From positions 1-64,000 of the forward strand of contig NZ_FWZX01000027.1 in the NCBI RefSeq assembly GCF_900177295.1: DNA of 64,000 bases, in the 5' to 3' direction. Positions within the stretch are counted from its first letter, which is position 1, and each line of letters starts with the position of its first letter. The translations under genes were made by a program, and so were the position numbers. Source of the DNA: Tistlia consotensis USBA 355 (GTDB taxonomy: Bacteria; Pseudomonadota; Alphaproteobacteria; Kiloniellales; DSM-21159). This document shows, piece by piece, positions 32,169 through 42,707 of the stretch. The notes under the pieces were generated by a model. It saw only the letters and a list, made by a program, of their open reading frames with translations, was not told the DNA's origin and made no database searches.

Positions 32169-33287
32169 CTACAGCGCCGCGAAGGCCTGCTCCAGGTCGT
32201 CGAGCAGCGCCTCGGTCGGCTCGCAGCCGAGCGAGAGGCGCAGCAGGCCGGGATGCACCGTCGGGTCCCAGCGGTAGCGCCAGTCGATCGAGCTGTGGGT
32301 GCCGCCGAAGGAGGTCGCCTTGAAGATCAGGCCGAGCCGGGTCTCGAAGGCCAGCGCCGTCTCCTGGTCCGGGAAGGTCAGCGCGACCAGCGAGCCGAAG
32401 CGGCGCATCTGGCGTGTCGCGAGCGCGTGGCCGGGATCGCCGGGCAGGCCGGGATAGCGCAGCGCCTCGAGCGTCGGGTGGCCGGCGAAGCGCTCGGCGA
32501 CGGCCTGGGCCGAGGCGCACATCCGCTCGAAGCGCAGCTCCAGGGTCTGCAGGCCGCGGTGGCAGAGCCAGGCCTCCATCGGCCCGACGATGCTGCCCGA
32601 CAGCTTGCGCCACTGCCGCACCGCGGCCAGCAGCTCCGGATCCTGCGTCGCGACATGGCCCATCAGCAGGTCCGAGTGGCCGTTGACCGCCTTGGTGTCG
32701 GAGGCGATCACCAGGTCGGCGCCGAGGTCGAGGCAGCGCTGGCCGAGCGGCGTCATGGTGGTGTTGTCGCAGACCACGAGGTTGCCGGACCGGTGCACCT
32801 TCTCGGCGACCGCCGCGACGTCGCAGAGCTCCAGGCCGGGGTTCGAGGGCGTCTCGACCCAGACGATGCGGTAGCCCTTGAGGTCGCTCGCCTCCAGGCC
32901 GCGGGTCTCGCGCTTGTCGACGACGACGCCGAAGCGCGCCAGGTAGCTCTCCGCGTAGTAGCGCACGGCGTGATAGCCGTCCTTCGGCAGCAGCACCCGG
33001 TCGCCGGGCTGCAGGAAGGGCGTCAGCGCCGCCGCGGCGGCCGCCATGCCGGAGGGAAAGAGCACCGCCTCGCCGCCCTCCAGGGCGCCCAGCGCCTCCT
33101 CCAGGGCCAGCCAGGTCGGGTTGGCGTCGCGGCCGTAGGGGAAGGTCGCCCCGGCCGGGTCGCCCTGCAGGTGGTAGGTGCTGGCGAAGACCGGCGGGAT
33201 GCCGAAGGGCGCCTCGCGCTCCGGCGCCGGCAGCCCGGCGTGCAGGCAGGCCAGCTCGGGCGGCAGGTTGCGGGGATCGTTGGTCAT
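32169..33287 (-). CDS. Cys/Met metabolism PLP-dependent enzyme (cystathionine gamma-synthase/lyase-like)
   Basis: A 372-residue trans-sulfuration-type PLP enzyme. Start LACLHAGLPAPEREAPFGIPPVFASTYHL; PLP and substrate motifs are FPSGMAAAAAAL, VWVETPSNPGLELCD and VVCDNTTMTPLGQ. The PLP lysine is K199 in SDTKAVNGHSD, and the C-terminus RLSLGCEPTEALLDDLEQAF carries the carboxylate-binding Arg. Whether it is a synthase, gamma-lyase or O-acylhomoserine enzyme cannot be fixed by eye. The ATG at 33287 fits the family start; a longer in-frame extension to 33377 would run towards the tRNA gene and is unlikely. Confidence 0.92.
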   Translation of the reverse strand: MTNDPRNLPPELACLHAGLPAPEREAPFGIPPVFASTYHLQGDPAGATFPYGRDANPTWLALEEALGALEGGEAVLFPSGMAAAAAALTPFLQPGDRVLLPKDGYHAVRYYAESYLARFGVVVDKRETRGLEASDLKGYRIVWVETPSNPGLELCDVAAVAEKVHRSGNLVVCDNTTMTPLGQRCLDLGADLVIASDTKAVNGHSDLLMGHVATQDPELLAAVRQWRKLSGSIVGPMEAWLCHRGLQTLELRFERMCASAQAVAERFAGHPTLEALRYPGLPGDPGHALATRQMRRFGSLVALTFPDQETALAFETRLGLIFKATSFGGTHSSIDWRYRWDPTVHPGLLRLSLGCEPTEALLDDLEQAFAAL

Positions 33288-33382
33288 GGGGGCTCCAGCC
33301 GTGACGAAGGGCAGTCGGCGACGCAGCTTAATGGCCGCGCCGAAGGGCACAACGTCGAACTGGAGATGGCAGGGCAAGGGGA

Positions 33383-33457
33383 TGGTGGGCGCGGCTGGGA
33401 TTGAACCAGCGACCCCTGCCGTGTGAAGACAGTGCTCTCCCGCTGAGCTACGCGCCC
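33383..33457 (-). tRNA. tRNA-Val (anticodon CAC)
   Basis: The minus strand folds into a 75-nt cloverleaf including an encoded CCA. The acceptor stem is GGGCGCG/CGCGCCC with discriminator A. The D-arm is GCTCAGCGGGAGAGC. The anticodon stem-loop CTGTC-TTCACAC-GGCAG has CAC at positions 34-36, reading GUG. The T-arm is GCTGG-TTCAATC-CCAGC. Confidence 0.97.
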
Positions 33458-33531
33458 GCCCGAAGCGGAGCGCAGGACATAGTCCGGGCCCCGAAAGCTG
33501 TCAAGACTGGGGGGCGGCGCGGCCGTGCTTC

Positions 33532-34131
33532 TCAGCCCGCCGCCTGGTTCAGCCGGCTCAGGGCCTGGGGTGCGAGGCCGCTGGCCTCCTTCTGCGACTT
33601 GCCGGCCGAGGTCAGGGCCTTCTCGATCTCCGCGAGCGTCACCTTGCCGTCGCCGTCGAGGTCCAGCAGCTTGGCCATCTCCTTGCCGAAGCTGCTGCCC
33701 TTCTGGGCCGCGGCGGCCTGCTTGAACTCGTCCTGGGTGATGCCGCCGTCGCCGTTCTTGTCGATCGCCTTGAACAGGGCGTCGGCGGCGGCCTTGGAGG
33801 CGCCGCCGGCCTGGGCCTGCTTCTCCAGCTCGGCCTGGCTCACGACGCCGTCCTGGTTCAGGTCGGCCATCTTGAAGATCTGCTCGCGCATCTTGCCGGA
33901 GTAGTCGGTGCCGACCGAGCTGTCGTCCTGGGGCTGGCTGCCGCTCAGCGCCTCGATCACCAGGCTCTTCATGGCCATCAGGGCCTGCGCCTCGGGGCTC
34001 AGCGAGACTTGGTCGGTCGGGTTGCTGCCCTGCTTCTGCTGCTCCGTCGTGCCGCTCGACGTGGTCTTGGTCGAGCCCGTGAGGCCGGTCTGCAGCGAGG
34101 AAATCAGGGAGGAAACCGAGGAAATGCTCAC
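33532..34131 (-). CDS. EF-hand calcium-binding protein
   Basis: A 199-residue protein. The first 80 residues are Ser/Thr/Gln-rich and probably disordered (SISSVSSLISSLQTGLTGST...). Three EF-hand loops follow: DLNQDGVVSQAE (90-101), DKNGDGGITQDE (124-135) and DLDGDGKVTLAE (157-168). All have acidic residues at positions 1, 3, 5 and 12 except Asn or Gly substitutions allowed at 3 or 5, so calcium binding is likely. There is no Sec signal. The GTG start at 34131 has AGGAG 8 bases upstream; longer frames upstream are Pro/Arg-rich artefacts. Location and role unknown; a calcium sensor or a secreted protein without a signal peptide are options. Confidence 0.85.
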   Translation of the reverse strand: MSISSVSSLISSLQTGLTGSTKTTSSGTTEQQKQGSNPTDQVSLSPEAQALMAMKSLVIEALSGSQPQDDSSVGTDYSGKMREQIFKMADLNQDGVVSQAELEKQAQAGGASKAAADALFKAIDKNGDGGITQDEFKQAAAAQKGSSFGKEMAKLLDLDGDGKVTLAEIEKALTSAGKSQKEASGLAPQALSRLNQAAG

Positions 34132-34412
34132 GACGGCTCTCCTGCGCTTCGTGTGGTCCCGGCCGGCGCTGCAAGGGCCGTACCAGCCGCCGCCCGTCCC
34201 AGGCCGGTCCTGGCCGCAGCACTGGCCGCAGCACTGGCCGGCAGCGCCGCGGCAGGCCGCCGGCCGGGCAGGATCTGCCGGGTGCCGCCGGCAGGAACGA
34301 CCGGGTCGGCAAGGCTTGCCGGCTGCAGCATCGTTCAAGACGGCGGGCGCGCGCCTCTGGCAGGACGAACGCCGGCGCCGCCGCCGCGGCGCGTCGTCGG
34401 GAGGACAGGGCC

Positions 34413-35009
34413 ATGCAGGAGGGGCTGGTCGGCTTCGCTCTGGCGGGTGTCGCCCTGGCCGGCAGCCCGGGCCCGGCGACGCTCAGCCTGGCCGCCACCG
34501 GTGCCGCCTTCGGAGCGCGCCGCGGACTCGGCTACCTCGCCGGCCTCGTGGCCGGCATCGTCGTCGTGATGGCGGTCACGGCCAGCGGCGTCGCCGGTCT
34601 GCTGCTCGCCGTTCCGGGCGCAGCCCCCGTCGTCGGGCTCCTGGCCGCGGCCTACTTCGTCTGGCTGGCCTGGCGCATCGCCACGGCGCCGCCGCTCGAC
34701 GACGAGACGGCGAGCCGGCGCCGCCCGAGCTTCGCCGGCGGCGTCTTCCTGCAGCTGGTCAATCCCAAGGCTTACGCCGCCATGGCGGCCCTCTTCTCCG
34801 GCTTCGTGCTGGTCGGCGGGCAGCCGGCGCTCGACGCCCTGGCCAAGATCGGCCTGCTGGCCGCGATCATCGTCGCGGTCAACCTGGCCTGGCTCAACGC
34901 CGGCGCGGCGCTGACCCGCTGCTTCCGCGACCCGCGCACGAACCGCGCGATCAACCTCGGCTTCGCCGTCCTGCTGCTGGTCTCGGTCGGCGTCGCGCTG
35001 GCGCTCTGA
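34413..35009 (+). CDS. LysE/RhtB family amino acid exporter
   Basis: A 198-residue membrane protein with about six hydrophobic segments. The N-terminal [39 protein letters not shown] carries the SPGP motif typical of LysE/RhtB translocators, and the central [25 protein letters not shown] carries the conserved NPK. These export amino acids or related solutes by proton exchange. Substrate unknown. The ATG at 34413 has GGGAGGACAGGG just upstream. The 281 bp before it hold only a short 12-bp direct repeat (GCCGCAGCACTG, twice) and no gene. Confidence 0.92.
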   Translation: MQEGLVGFALAGVALAGSPGPATLSLAATGAAFGARRGLGYLAGLVAGIVVVMAVTASGVAGLLLAVPGAAPVVGLLAAAYFVWLAWRIATAPPLDDETASRRRPSFAGGVFLQLVNPKAYAAMAALFSGFVLVGGQPALDALAKIGLLAAIIVAVNLAWLNAGAALTRCFRDPRTNRAINLGFAVLLLVSVGVALAL

Positions 35010-35198
35010 GGCGGCTCCCGGAGCGCCGCCCGGAGCGCTGCCCGGCCGGCTTTATGTTGCATCGCAGCATATGCTGCAGCTATGCTGACCTGAATCGACC
35101 GGACCCGGTGCAAGCCCGGGTGGCTCTGCCGGCCGCCGATCCGCCGGACAACAGCAAGAAGAACGGAGCGGGCCCGCGGTCGCGGGCACGGGACAGCC

Positions 35199-36719
35199 TT
35201 GCCGAAATTCCCCCAGATCAAGCGACAGCTGTCGCAGCGACGGTCCCGCATCCAGCGGGACTGGTTCTCCAACATCCGCGGCGACGTGCTGTCGGGCATC
35301 GTCGTCGCGCTCGCCCTGATTCCGGAGGCGATCGGCTTCTCGGTGATCGCCGGCGTCGACCCCAAGGTCGGGCTCTACGCCTCCTTCGCGATCGCCTGCG
35401 TCTCGGCCTTCGCCGGCGGCCGGCCGGGCATGATCTCGGCGGCGACCGCGGCGACCGCCGTGCTGATGATCGGCCTGGTCAAGGACCACGGCCTGGAATA
35501 CCTCTTCGCCGCGACGATCCTGATGGGCGTCATCCAGATCGCCGCCGGCTTCCTGAAGCTCGGCCGGCTGATGCGCTTCGTCTCGCGCTCGGTGATCACC
35601 GGCTTCGTCAACGCCCTGGCGATCCTCATCTTCCTGGCCCAGCTGCCGCAGCTGATCGACGTGCCGCTGCTGACCTATCCGATGGTCGCCGCGGGCCTGG
35701 CGATCATCTACCTCTTCCCCTACGTCACGAAGGCCGTGCCGGCGCCGCTGGTCGCCATCGCCGCGCTGACCGCTGCCGCCTGGACCTTCGGCCTCGACCT
35801 GCGCACGGTCGGCGACCTCGGCGAGCTGCCCTCCAGCCTGCCGGTGCTGGCGCTGCCGCAGGTGCCGCTGACCCTGGAGACGCTGCAGATCATCCTGCCC
35901 TACTCGCTGACCCTGGCGGCCGTCGGCCTGCTCGAGTCGCTGCTGACCGCGCAGATCGTCGACGACATGACCGACACGCCGAGCAACAAGAGCCGCGAGT
36001 GCATCGGCCAGGGCGCCGGCAACATCGCCTCGGCCCTGATCGGCGGCATGGCCGGCTGCGCGATGATCGGCCAATCGGTGATCAACATCACCTCCGGCGG
36101 GCGCGGGCGCCTCTCGACCCTGGTCGCCGGGGCCTTCCTGCTGTTCCTGATCCTGGTGCTCGACGACCTGGTGCGGATCATCCCGATGGCGGCGCTGGTC
36201 GCGGTGATGATCATGGTCTCGATCGGCACCTTCTCCTGGCGCTCGATCCTCGACCTCCGGCGCAACCCGCTGGCCTCCTCCGTGGTCATGCTGGCGACCG
36301 TGGTGACGGTGGTCGCGACCCACGACCTGGCCAAGGGCGTGATCGTCGGCGTGCTGCTGTCGGGCGTGTTCTTCGCCGGCAAGGTCGCGCGGTTGGTCAA
36401 GGTCGTGGCGCGCCGCTCGGCCGACGGGCGCGAGGTCACCTACCTGGTGCTCGGGCAGATCTTCTTCGCCTCGACCGAGAGCTTCCTCGCCGGCATCGAC
36501 TTCGACGCGCGGCCCGAGCGCGTGGTGATCGACGTCGGCCATGCCCACTTCTGGGACATCTCGGCGGTCGCCGCGCTGGACAAGGCGGTGCTGAAGCTGC
36601 GCCGCAACGGGGCCGAGGTCGTGGTCGACGGCCTCAACGAGGCCAGCGCCACGATGATCGACCGCTTCGCCCTGCACGACCGCCCCGGCGCCGAGGCGGC
36701 GACCGCCGCGGGGCACTAG
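35199..36719 (+). CDS. SulP family anion transporter with STAS domain
   Basis: A 506-residue transporter. The SulP signature lies near the N-terminus ([39 protein letters not shown]). About 10-12 hydrophobic segments follow (for example [23 protein letters not shown] and [18 protein letters not shown]). A C-terminal cytoplasmic STAS domain (about 430-500) contains [20 protein letters not shown]. Sulfate, bicarbonate or another anion could be the substrate; sulfate would fit the assimilation operon 25 kb away, but there is no direct link. The start is taken as TTG at 35199; later GTG codons are alternatives. Its stop overlaps the convergent gph stop on CTAG. Confidence 0.92.
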   Translation: MPKFPQIKRQLSQRRSRIQRDWFSNIRGDVLSGIVVALALIPEAIGFSVIAGVDPKVGLYASFAIACVSAFAGGRPGMISAATAATAVLMIGLVKDHGLEYLFAATILMGVIQIAAGFLKLGRLMRFVSRSVITGFVNALAILIFLAQLPQLIDVPLLTYPMVAAGLAIIYLFPYVTKAVPAPLVAIAALTAAAWTFGLDLRTVGDLGELPSSLPVLALPQVPLTLETLQIILPYSLTLAAVGLLESLLTAQIVDDMTDTPSNKSRECIGQGAGNIASALIGGMAGCAMIGQSVINITSGGRGRLSTLVAGAFLLFLILVLDDLVRIIPMAALVAVMIMVSIGTFSWRSILDLRRNPLASSVVMLATVVTVVATHDLAKGVIVGVLLSGVFFAGKVARLVKVVARRSADGREVTYLVLGQIFFASTESFLAGIDFDARPERVVIDVGHAHFWDISAVAALDKAVLKLRRNGAEVVVDGLNEASATMIDRFALHDRPGAEAATAAGH

Positions 36720-37396
36720 AGGCGGGACAGCACCCCCGGCAGCTCGCCGAAGCCGCCGATCTCCGCCGTCCGCGGCAGGCCGGCGGCGCGCGCGCCGCCG
36801 TAGCCGAAGCGGCACCAGACCGACGGGATGCCGGCGGCCGCGGCGGCCTCCAGGTCGGAGGGGCCGTCGCCCAGCATGACCGCGCGCTCCAGGCCGAGGC
36901 CGAGCGGTTCCAGGGTCAGGGCGAGGTGCCGCGGGTCGGGCTTGCGCATCGGGAAGGAATCGCCGCCGGCCGCGGCCTCGAACAGGCGTCCGAGGTCGAG
37001 CGCCTCCAGAATCGTCCGGCTGAAGCCGATCGGCTTGTTGGTGCAGAGCGCCAGGCGCCAGCCCTCGGCCTTGAGGCCCTGCAGCGTCTCGACCGCGCCG
37101 GGGAAGGGCAGGGTCTCGACGGTCAGGGTCTCGGCGTAGAGCGCCAGGAAGCGCTCGACCAGGGCGTCGAGCGACGCGGTCAGGCCGCGGGCCGCGGCGG
37201 CGCGCTCGACCAGCTTGCGGGCGCCCTCGCCGACCATCGACTTGACGGTCGGCAGCGGCAGCGGCTCGACGGCCTGCTCGACCAGCAGCGCGTTGAGCGC
37301 GCGCGCCAGGTCGGGCGCGCTGTCGACCAGGGTGCCGTCGAGGTCGACCAGCAGGACGTCCCGCCCGGCGGGGCGGCGAGGGGAAAGGTCGCTCAC
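36716..37396 (-). CDS. gph: Phosphoglycolate phosphatase-like HAD hydrolase
   Basis: A 226-residue HAD phosphatase that would remove 2-phosphoglycolate. Motif I is DLDGTLVDS (nucleophile Asp), the cap domain includes [21 protein letters not shown], motif II is LCTNK, motif III KPDPRHL and motif [27 protein letters not shown]. This combination is typical of Gph. The GTG at 37396 follows AAGGAG by 6 bases and is preferred to an ATG at 37430 that would add a Lys/Arg-rich extension. It diverges from glmU. Confidence 0.9.
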   Translation of the reverse strand: MSDLSPRRPAGRDVLLVDLDGTLVDSAPDLARALNALLVEQAVEPLPLPTVKSMVGEGARKLVERAAAARGLTASLDALVERFLALYAETLTVETLPFPGAVETLQGLKAEGWRLALCTNKPIGFSRTILEALDLGRLFEAAAGGDSFPMRKPDPRHLALTLEPLGLGLERAVMLGDGPSDLEAAAAAGIPSVWCRFGYGGARAAGLPRTAEIGGFGELPGVLSRL

Positions 37397-37514
37397 GCGG
37401 CGCTCCTTCTTTGTTGCATCGCGAAACATTAGTTTATTTGCCGGCTCGAAAGCCCGCGTGGCAAGGTCGCGGCCGTTCGAAACGCTTGAGATAGACGGGT
37501 TTTCCAGCTTTCCA

Positions 37515-38867
37515 ATGACAGCTCCGCTCGCCGTCGTCGTGCTTGCCGCGGGCAAGGGCACGCGCATGAAGTCCGACCTGCCGAAGGTCCTGCACCCCGT
37601 GGCCGGCCGGCCGATGATCGACTGGGTGCTGGCCGCCGCGGCCCCGCTCGAGCCCCGCGAGATCGTCGTCGTCGTCGGACCCGACATGCCCGGGGTCGCC
37701 GCCGCCGTCGCGCCGCATCGCACCGCCGTCCAGGCCGAGCAGCTCGGCACCGCCGACGCGGTCGGCGCCGCGCGCGCGGCGCTCGCCGACGCGCTGGCCG
37801 CCGGCGCCGACGTCCTGGTGCTCTACGGCGACGGGCCGCTGATCGAGGCCGGAACCCTCAAGCGCATGGCCGAGGCGCGCGAGCGCGAGGCGGCCGACTA
37901 CGTCTGGCTCGGATTCCGGCCGGCCGACCCGACCGGCTACGGCCGGCTGGTGCCGGACGACGGCGGCGACCTGGAGCGCATCGTCGAGGAGAAGGACTGC
38001 AGCGAGGCGGAGCGCCGCATCGGCCTCTGCTGGGGCGGCCTGCTGCTGGCGCGCGGGGCCGCGCTCTTCGCGCAGCTGCCGAGGATCGGCAACGACAACG
38101 CCAAGGGCGAGTACTACCTGACCGCCCTGGTCGAGCTGGCGGCGGCGGCCGGCGAGCGCTCGATCGTCGTCGAGTGCTCGGCCGAGGAGGTCGTCGGCGT
38201 CAACTCGCGCGCCGAGCTGGCCGGGGCCGAGGCGCTGCTCCAGGCCCGGCTGCGCGCGAAGGCGATGGCGGAGGGCGCGACCCTGATAGACCCCGCGACG
38301 GTCTACCTGTCCTGGGACACCCGGCTCGGCCGCGACGTCACGGTGCAGCCGGGCGTCTTCTTCGGCCCCGGCGTTGAGGTCGGCGACCGCGTCGAGATCC
38401 GCGCCTTCAGCCACCTCGAGGGCTGCCGCATCGAGAGCGGCGCCGTGGTCGGCCCCTTCGCGCGTCTCCGGCCCGGCGCCGAGCTGGGCGAGGGCGCGCG
38501 GGTCGGCAACTTCGTCGAGGTCAAGGCGGCGACGCTCGGCGCCGGCGCCAAGGTCAACCACCTGAGCTACGTCGGCGACGCCACGGTCGGCTCGCACGCC
38601 AACGTCGGCGCCGGCACGATCACCTGCAACTACGACGGCTTCCGCAAGAGCCGGACCGAGATCGGCGCCGGCGCCTTCATCGGCTCGAACACCGCGCTGG
38701 TGGCGCCGGTCACGGTCGGCGCCGGGGCGATCGTGGGCGCCGGCTCGACGATCGCCGAGGACGTGCCGGACGAGGCGCTGGCGGTGACCCGCGCCGAGCA
38801 GAAGATCCGGCCGCTCGCGGCGCGCCGCTTCCGCGAGAAGCGCGCCAAGGACAAGAAGAAGGAGTAG
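37515..38867 (+). CDS. glmU: Bifunctional N-acetylglucosamine-1-phosphate uridyltransferase / glucosamine-1-phosphate acetyltransferase GlmU
   Basis: A 450-residue bifunctional enzyme making UDP-GlcNAc for peptidoglycan and LPS. The N-terminal nucleotidyltransferase shows VVLAAGKGTRMKSDLPKVLH, LGTADAV and YGDGPLI (YGDxP). The C-terminal left-handed beta-helix acetyltransferase has hexapeptide repeats (for example GAGTITCNYDGFRKSRTEIGAGAFIGSN) with the family YDG block. It ends in a Lys/Arg-rich tail. The ATG at 37515 gives the normal N-terminus. glmS follows 6 bp later, so both hexosamine steps are made together. Confidence 0.97.
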   Translation: MTAPLAVVVLAAGKGTRMKSDLPKVLHPVAGRPMIDWVLAAAAPLEPREIVVVVGPDMPGVAAAVAPHRTAVQAEQLGTADAVGAARAALADALAAGADVLVLYGDGPLIEAGTLKRMAEAREREAADYVWLGFRPADPTGYGRLVPDDGGDLERIVEEKDCSEAERRIGLCWGGLLLARGAALFAQLPRIGNDNAKGEYYLTALVELAAAAGERSIVVECSAEEVVGVNSRAELAGAEALLQARLRAKAMAEGATLIDPATVYLSWDTRLGRDVTVQPGVFFGPGVEVGDRVEIRAFSHLEGCRIESGAVVGPFARLRPGAELGEGARVGNFVEVKAATLGAGAKVNHLSYVGDATVGSHANVGAGTITCNYDGFRKSRTEIGAGAFIGSNTALVAPVTVGAGAIVGAGSTIAEDVPDEALAVTRAEQKIRPLAARRFREKRAKDKKKE

Positions 38868-38873
38868 CGCGCG

Positions 38874-40697
<1,824 letters not shown>

Positions 40698-40780
40698 CGG
40701 CGGGCGCGCAAGCTTCGGATAGCGCGCGGCCGCCGCCGGGCCTGATAGACTTCTCCGGCCGCAACCGGGAGTGCCGTCCG

Positions 40781-41146
40781 ATGGCCTACGCCGCCGTCAA
40801 TCTCGCCGAGAAGCTCGAGCGCCTCACCGAGCAGTGGTCGCCACGCGTCGTCGCCGAGCTCAACGACTACCAGTTCAAGGTCGTGCGCCTGGAGGGCGAC
40901 TTCGTCTGGCACGACCATCCCGAGACCGACGAGGCCTTCCTGGTGCTCGAGGGCGAGCTGCGCATCGACTTCCGCGACGGCGCGGTCACGCTCGGTCCGG
41001 GCGAGCTCTTCGTCGTGCCGCGGGGCGTCGAGCACAAGCCCTTCGCCGAGAAGGAGGTCAGGATGCTGCTGATCGAGCCGCGCGGCGTGCTCAACACCGG
41101 CCGGGCCGGCGGCGAGCGGACGGCGGTCAACGACCTCTGGATCTGA
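40781..41146 (+). CDS. Cupin domain-containing protein
   Basis: A 121-residue single-domain cupin: EGDFVWHDHPETDEAFLVLEGELRIDFRDG is cupin motif 1 with the metal ligands His, His and Glu, and GPGELFVVPRGVEHKPFAEK is motif 2. It can bind a divalent metal. The exact reaction cannot be predicted. The ATG at 40781 starts the family pattern (AYAAVNLAEKLERLTEQWSPRVVAELN). 83 bp separate it from glmS. Confidence 0.9.
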   Translation: MAYAAVNLAEKLERLTEQWSPRVVAELNDYQFKVVRLEGDFVWHDHPETDEAFLVLEGELRIDFRDGAVTLGPGELFVVPRGVEHKPFAEKEVRMLLIEPRGVLNTGRAGGERTAVNDLWI

Positions 41147-41225
41147 AGCGCCCTCGCCGGAGGTGCACTCCACCGGAGAAGATGACGCACGGGCATCCGT
41201 TTCCGTGACGTGCTATCGTCACGCC

Positions 41226-41492
41226 ATGCCCAGCGTGCCGCCGCCGCCCGTGCCCAGCGCTCCCGAGCAGGCCCTGCAGTCGATCTCGCAGGCCGTCCAG
41301 GCCGGCGGCATTCCGCCGACCCCGGAGGCGCAGCAGGCCCTGGCCCAGGCGATCCAGGGGCTGACCCAGGCGACGGTCCAGGCCGGCACGCCGGCCTTCT
41401 CCGGTTTCTCCTTCCCGCCGACCCCGACCGAGATCACCGCCAACATCATGAGCCAGGTGCTGCCGATGATCGCCCAGCAGGCGGGCGGCTAG
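41226..41492 (+). CDS. Small Pro/Gln/Ala-rich protein of unknown function
   Basis: An 88-residue protein (MPSVPPPPVPSAPEQALQSISQAVQAGG...) with a Pro-rich start and predicted short helices in the middle and at the end (ITANIMSQVLPMIAQQ). No signal peptide, cysteine or known motif is present. The ATG at 41226 is preferred to one at 41163 because the latter would add a segment of different composition. Codon use looks genuine, but the evidence for expression is weak. Confidence 0.5.
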   Translation: MPSVPPPPVPSAPEQALQSISQAVQAGGIPPTPEAQQALAQAIQGLTQATVQAGTPAFSGFSFPPTPTEITANIMSQVLPMIAQQAGG

Positions 41493-41515
41493 GGCGGGTG
41501 CCCCGCACTCCGTTC

Positions 41516-41603
41516 GCTTCATCCTGAGCTCGTCGAAGGGCGAAGCGAAGCATCGGCGTCGGAGCCGAAATGGCTCCATGCTTCGACAGGCTCAGCATGA
41601 AGC
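41516..41603. repeat. Intergenic inverted repeat between convergent genes, upstream of the ctrA terminator
   Basis: GCTTCATCCTGAGCTCGTCG (start at 41516) and the arm at 41581-41603 form a 23-bp inverted repeat with three mismatches. A smaller hairpin GGAGCC-GAAAT-GGCTCC lies between them. The core CTTCGACAGGCTCAGCATGA belongs to the same family as the 11614 element. Confidence 0.8.
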
Positions 41604-41655
41604 CATTGAGTGGCTGAACGAAGTGTTGGTGCTCGTCCCTCCCCAAAGACAAATC

Positions 41656-41681
41656 GGCCGGCCTTCACACGAAGGCCGGCC
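41656..41681 (-). terminator. Rho-independent terminator of ctrA
   Basis: GGCCGGCCTTC-ACAC-GAAGGCCGGCC forms an 11-bp perfect stem. On the minus strand it is followed by GATTTGTCTTT, a T-rich tract, so it most likely ends the ctrA transcript. Confidence 0.88.
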
Positions 41682-41718
41682 AAGTCGACAGGGCAAAGGG
41701 AGGACAGGGATCGGGTCG

Positions 41719-42429
41719 TCAGGCGATCGCCTTGCGCGGCGCCTCGCCGGCCTCGTTGGGATCGCGCAGCACGTAGACGCGGCCCCAGACGGTCTCGATG
41801 TAGTTCTCGCCGCCGGTCGCCATCGACAGCTTCTTGCGCAGCTTGCAGACGAAGACGTCGATGATCTTGAGCTCGGGCTCGTCGATGCCGCCGTAGAGGT
41901 GGTTGAGGAACATCTCCTTGGTCAGGGTCGTGCCCTTGCGCAGGGAGAGCAGCTCGAGGATGCCGTATTCCTTGCCGGTCAGGTGGATCGGCTGGCCCTC
42001 GACCTCGACGGTGCGGGCGTCCAGGTTGACCGAGAGCTTGCCGGTCAGGATCACCGAGTCCGAATGGCCCTTGGAGCGGCGCACCACGGCCTGCAGGCGG
42101 GCGATCAGCTCGCGCTTGTCGAAGGGCTTGGTCAGGTAGTCGTCGGCGCCGAAGCCGAGGCCCTTGATCTTGTCGTCCAGGCCTGACAGGCCGGACAGGA
42201 TCAGGATTGGCGTCTTGACGCGCGCCTGGCGGAGCCGGCGCAGCACCTCGTAGCCGTCGATGTCCGGCAGCATCAGGTCCAGGATGATGATGTCGTAGTC
42301 GTAGAGCTTGCCGATCTCCAGGCCGTCCTCGCCGAGATCGGTGACATCGCAGACGTAGCTGTCGGATCGCAGCATCAGCTCGATCGACTTGGCCAGGGCG
42401 GCATCGTCCTCAACAACCAGAACCCGCAT
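41719..42429 (-). CDS. ctrA: Cell cycle response regulator CtrA
   Basis: A 236-residue OmpR-type regulator. The receiver domain has [16 protein letters not shown], phospho-acceptor D51 in [17 protein letters not shown], and [22 protein letters not shown]. The C-terminal winged helix includes [29 protein letters not shown] and [13 protein letters not shown]. All are near-identical to CtrA of other Alphaproteobacteria. CtrA controls motility, and in some species replication and division. The gene diverges from fliI-fliJ, and the shared region holds a CtrA-type box and a GANTC site, suggesting autoregulation and CcrM timing. Confidence 0.98.
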   Translation of the reverse strand: MRVLVVEDDAALAKSIELMLRSDSYVCDVTDLGEDGLEIGKLYDYDIIILDLMLPDIDGYEVLRRLRQARVKTPILILSGLSGLDDKIKGLGFGADDYLTKPFDKRELIARLQAVVRRSKGHSDSVILTGKLSVNLDARTVEVEGQPIHLTGKEYGILELLSLRKGTTLTKEMFLNHLYGGIDEPELKIIDVFVCKLRKKLSMATGGENYIETVWGRVYVLRDPNEAGEAPRKAIA

Positions 42430-42509
42430 CGCAGCTACTCCCTAGAACCGTATGGGGGTTGCAGACCGCTGCCCCGAGATCCCCATGGCGCGTTAACCAA
42501 TTTCGTCCA

Positions 42510-42530
42510 GAATCCTTAACGAATGGTTAC
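42510..42530. promoter_or_regulatory. CtrA box and overlapping-flank GANTC site between ctrA and fliI
   Basis: TTAA-CGAATGG-TTAC (42516-42530) matches the CtrA consensus TTAA-N7-TTAA in 7 of 8 fixed bases. GAATC at 42510-42514 is a CcrM (GANTC) methylation site one base away. Placement about 90 bp upstream of the ctrA ATG and 180 bp upstream of fliI allows control of either gene. Further TTAA half-sites lie at 42493 and 42546. Confidence 0.75.
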
Positions 42531-42707
42531 CACAACGCATTTTTGTTAAGGAAGATTACCGCACGACATTCAGGCCAAAAGCCAACAATTCTGCGCCCTG
42601 CCTGTGGCGGCGCCGGAGCGCGACGGGCTTTACCGAAGCTTAAGCGGCTTGGCGGCACTCTGCCGGCGTCCAAGAAAAGAACAAGGCACGAGGCCCCGGT
42701 CCCCCTG

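Noticed and set aside
34198-34236. GCCGCAGCACTG repeated twice upstream of the LysE gene as operators
   Set aside because: Directly adjacent, GC-rich, no dyad symmetry and far from the start; simple duplication is enough.
36716-36719. Shared CTAG at the ends of the SulP and gph genes as an IS target or attachment site
   Set aside because: It is only the overlap of two convergent TAG stop codons; no mobile element borders it.
33908-37432. Very long open frame on the plus strand across the EF-hand, LysE, SulP and gph genes
   Set aside because: It is Arg/Gly/Ala/Pro-rich without any domain, overlaps four well-supported genes in other frames, and arises because stop codons are rare in very GC-rich DNA.
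42661-42690. Sigma-54-like sequence upstream of fliI (GGCACTCTGCCGGC)
   Set aside because: The TGGCA and TTGC boxes are not both present at the correct spacing, and fliI as an early gene next to a CtrA box does not need it.
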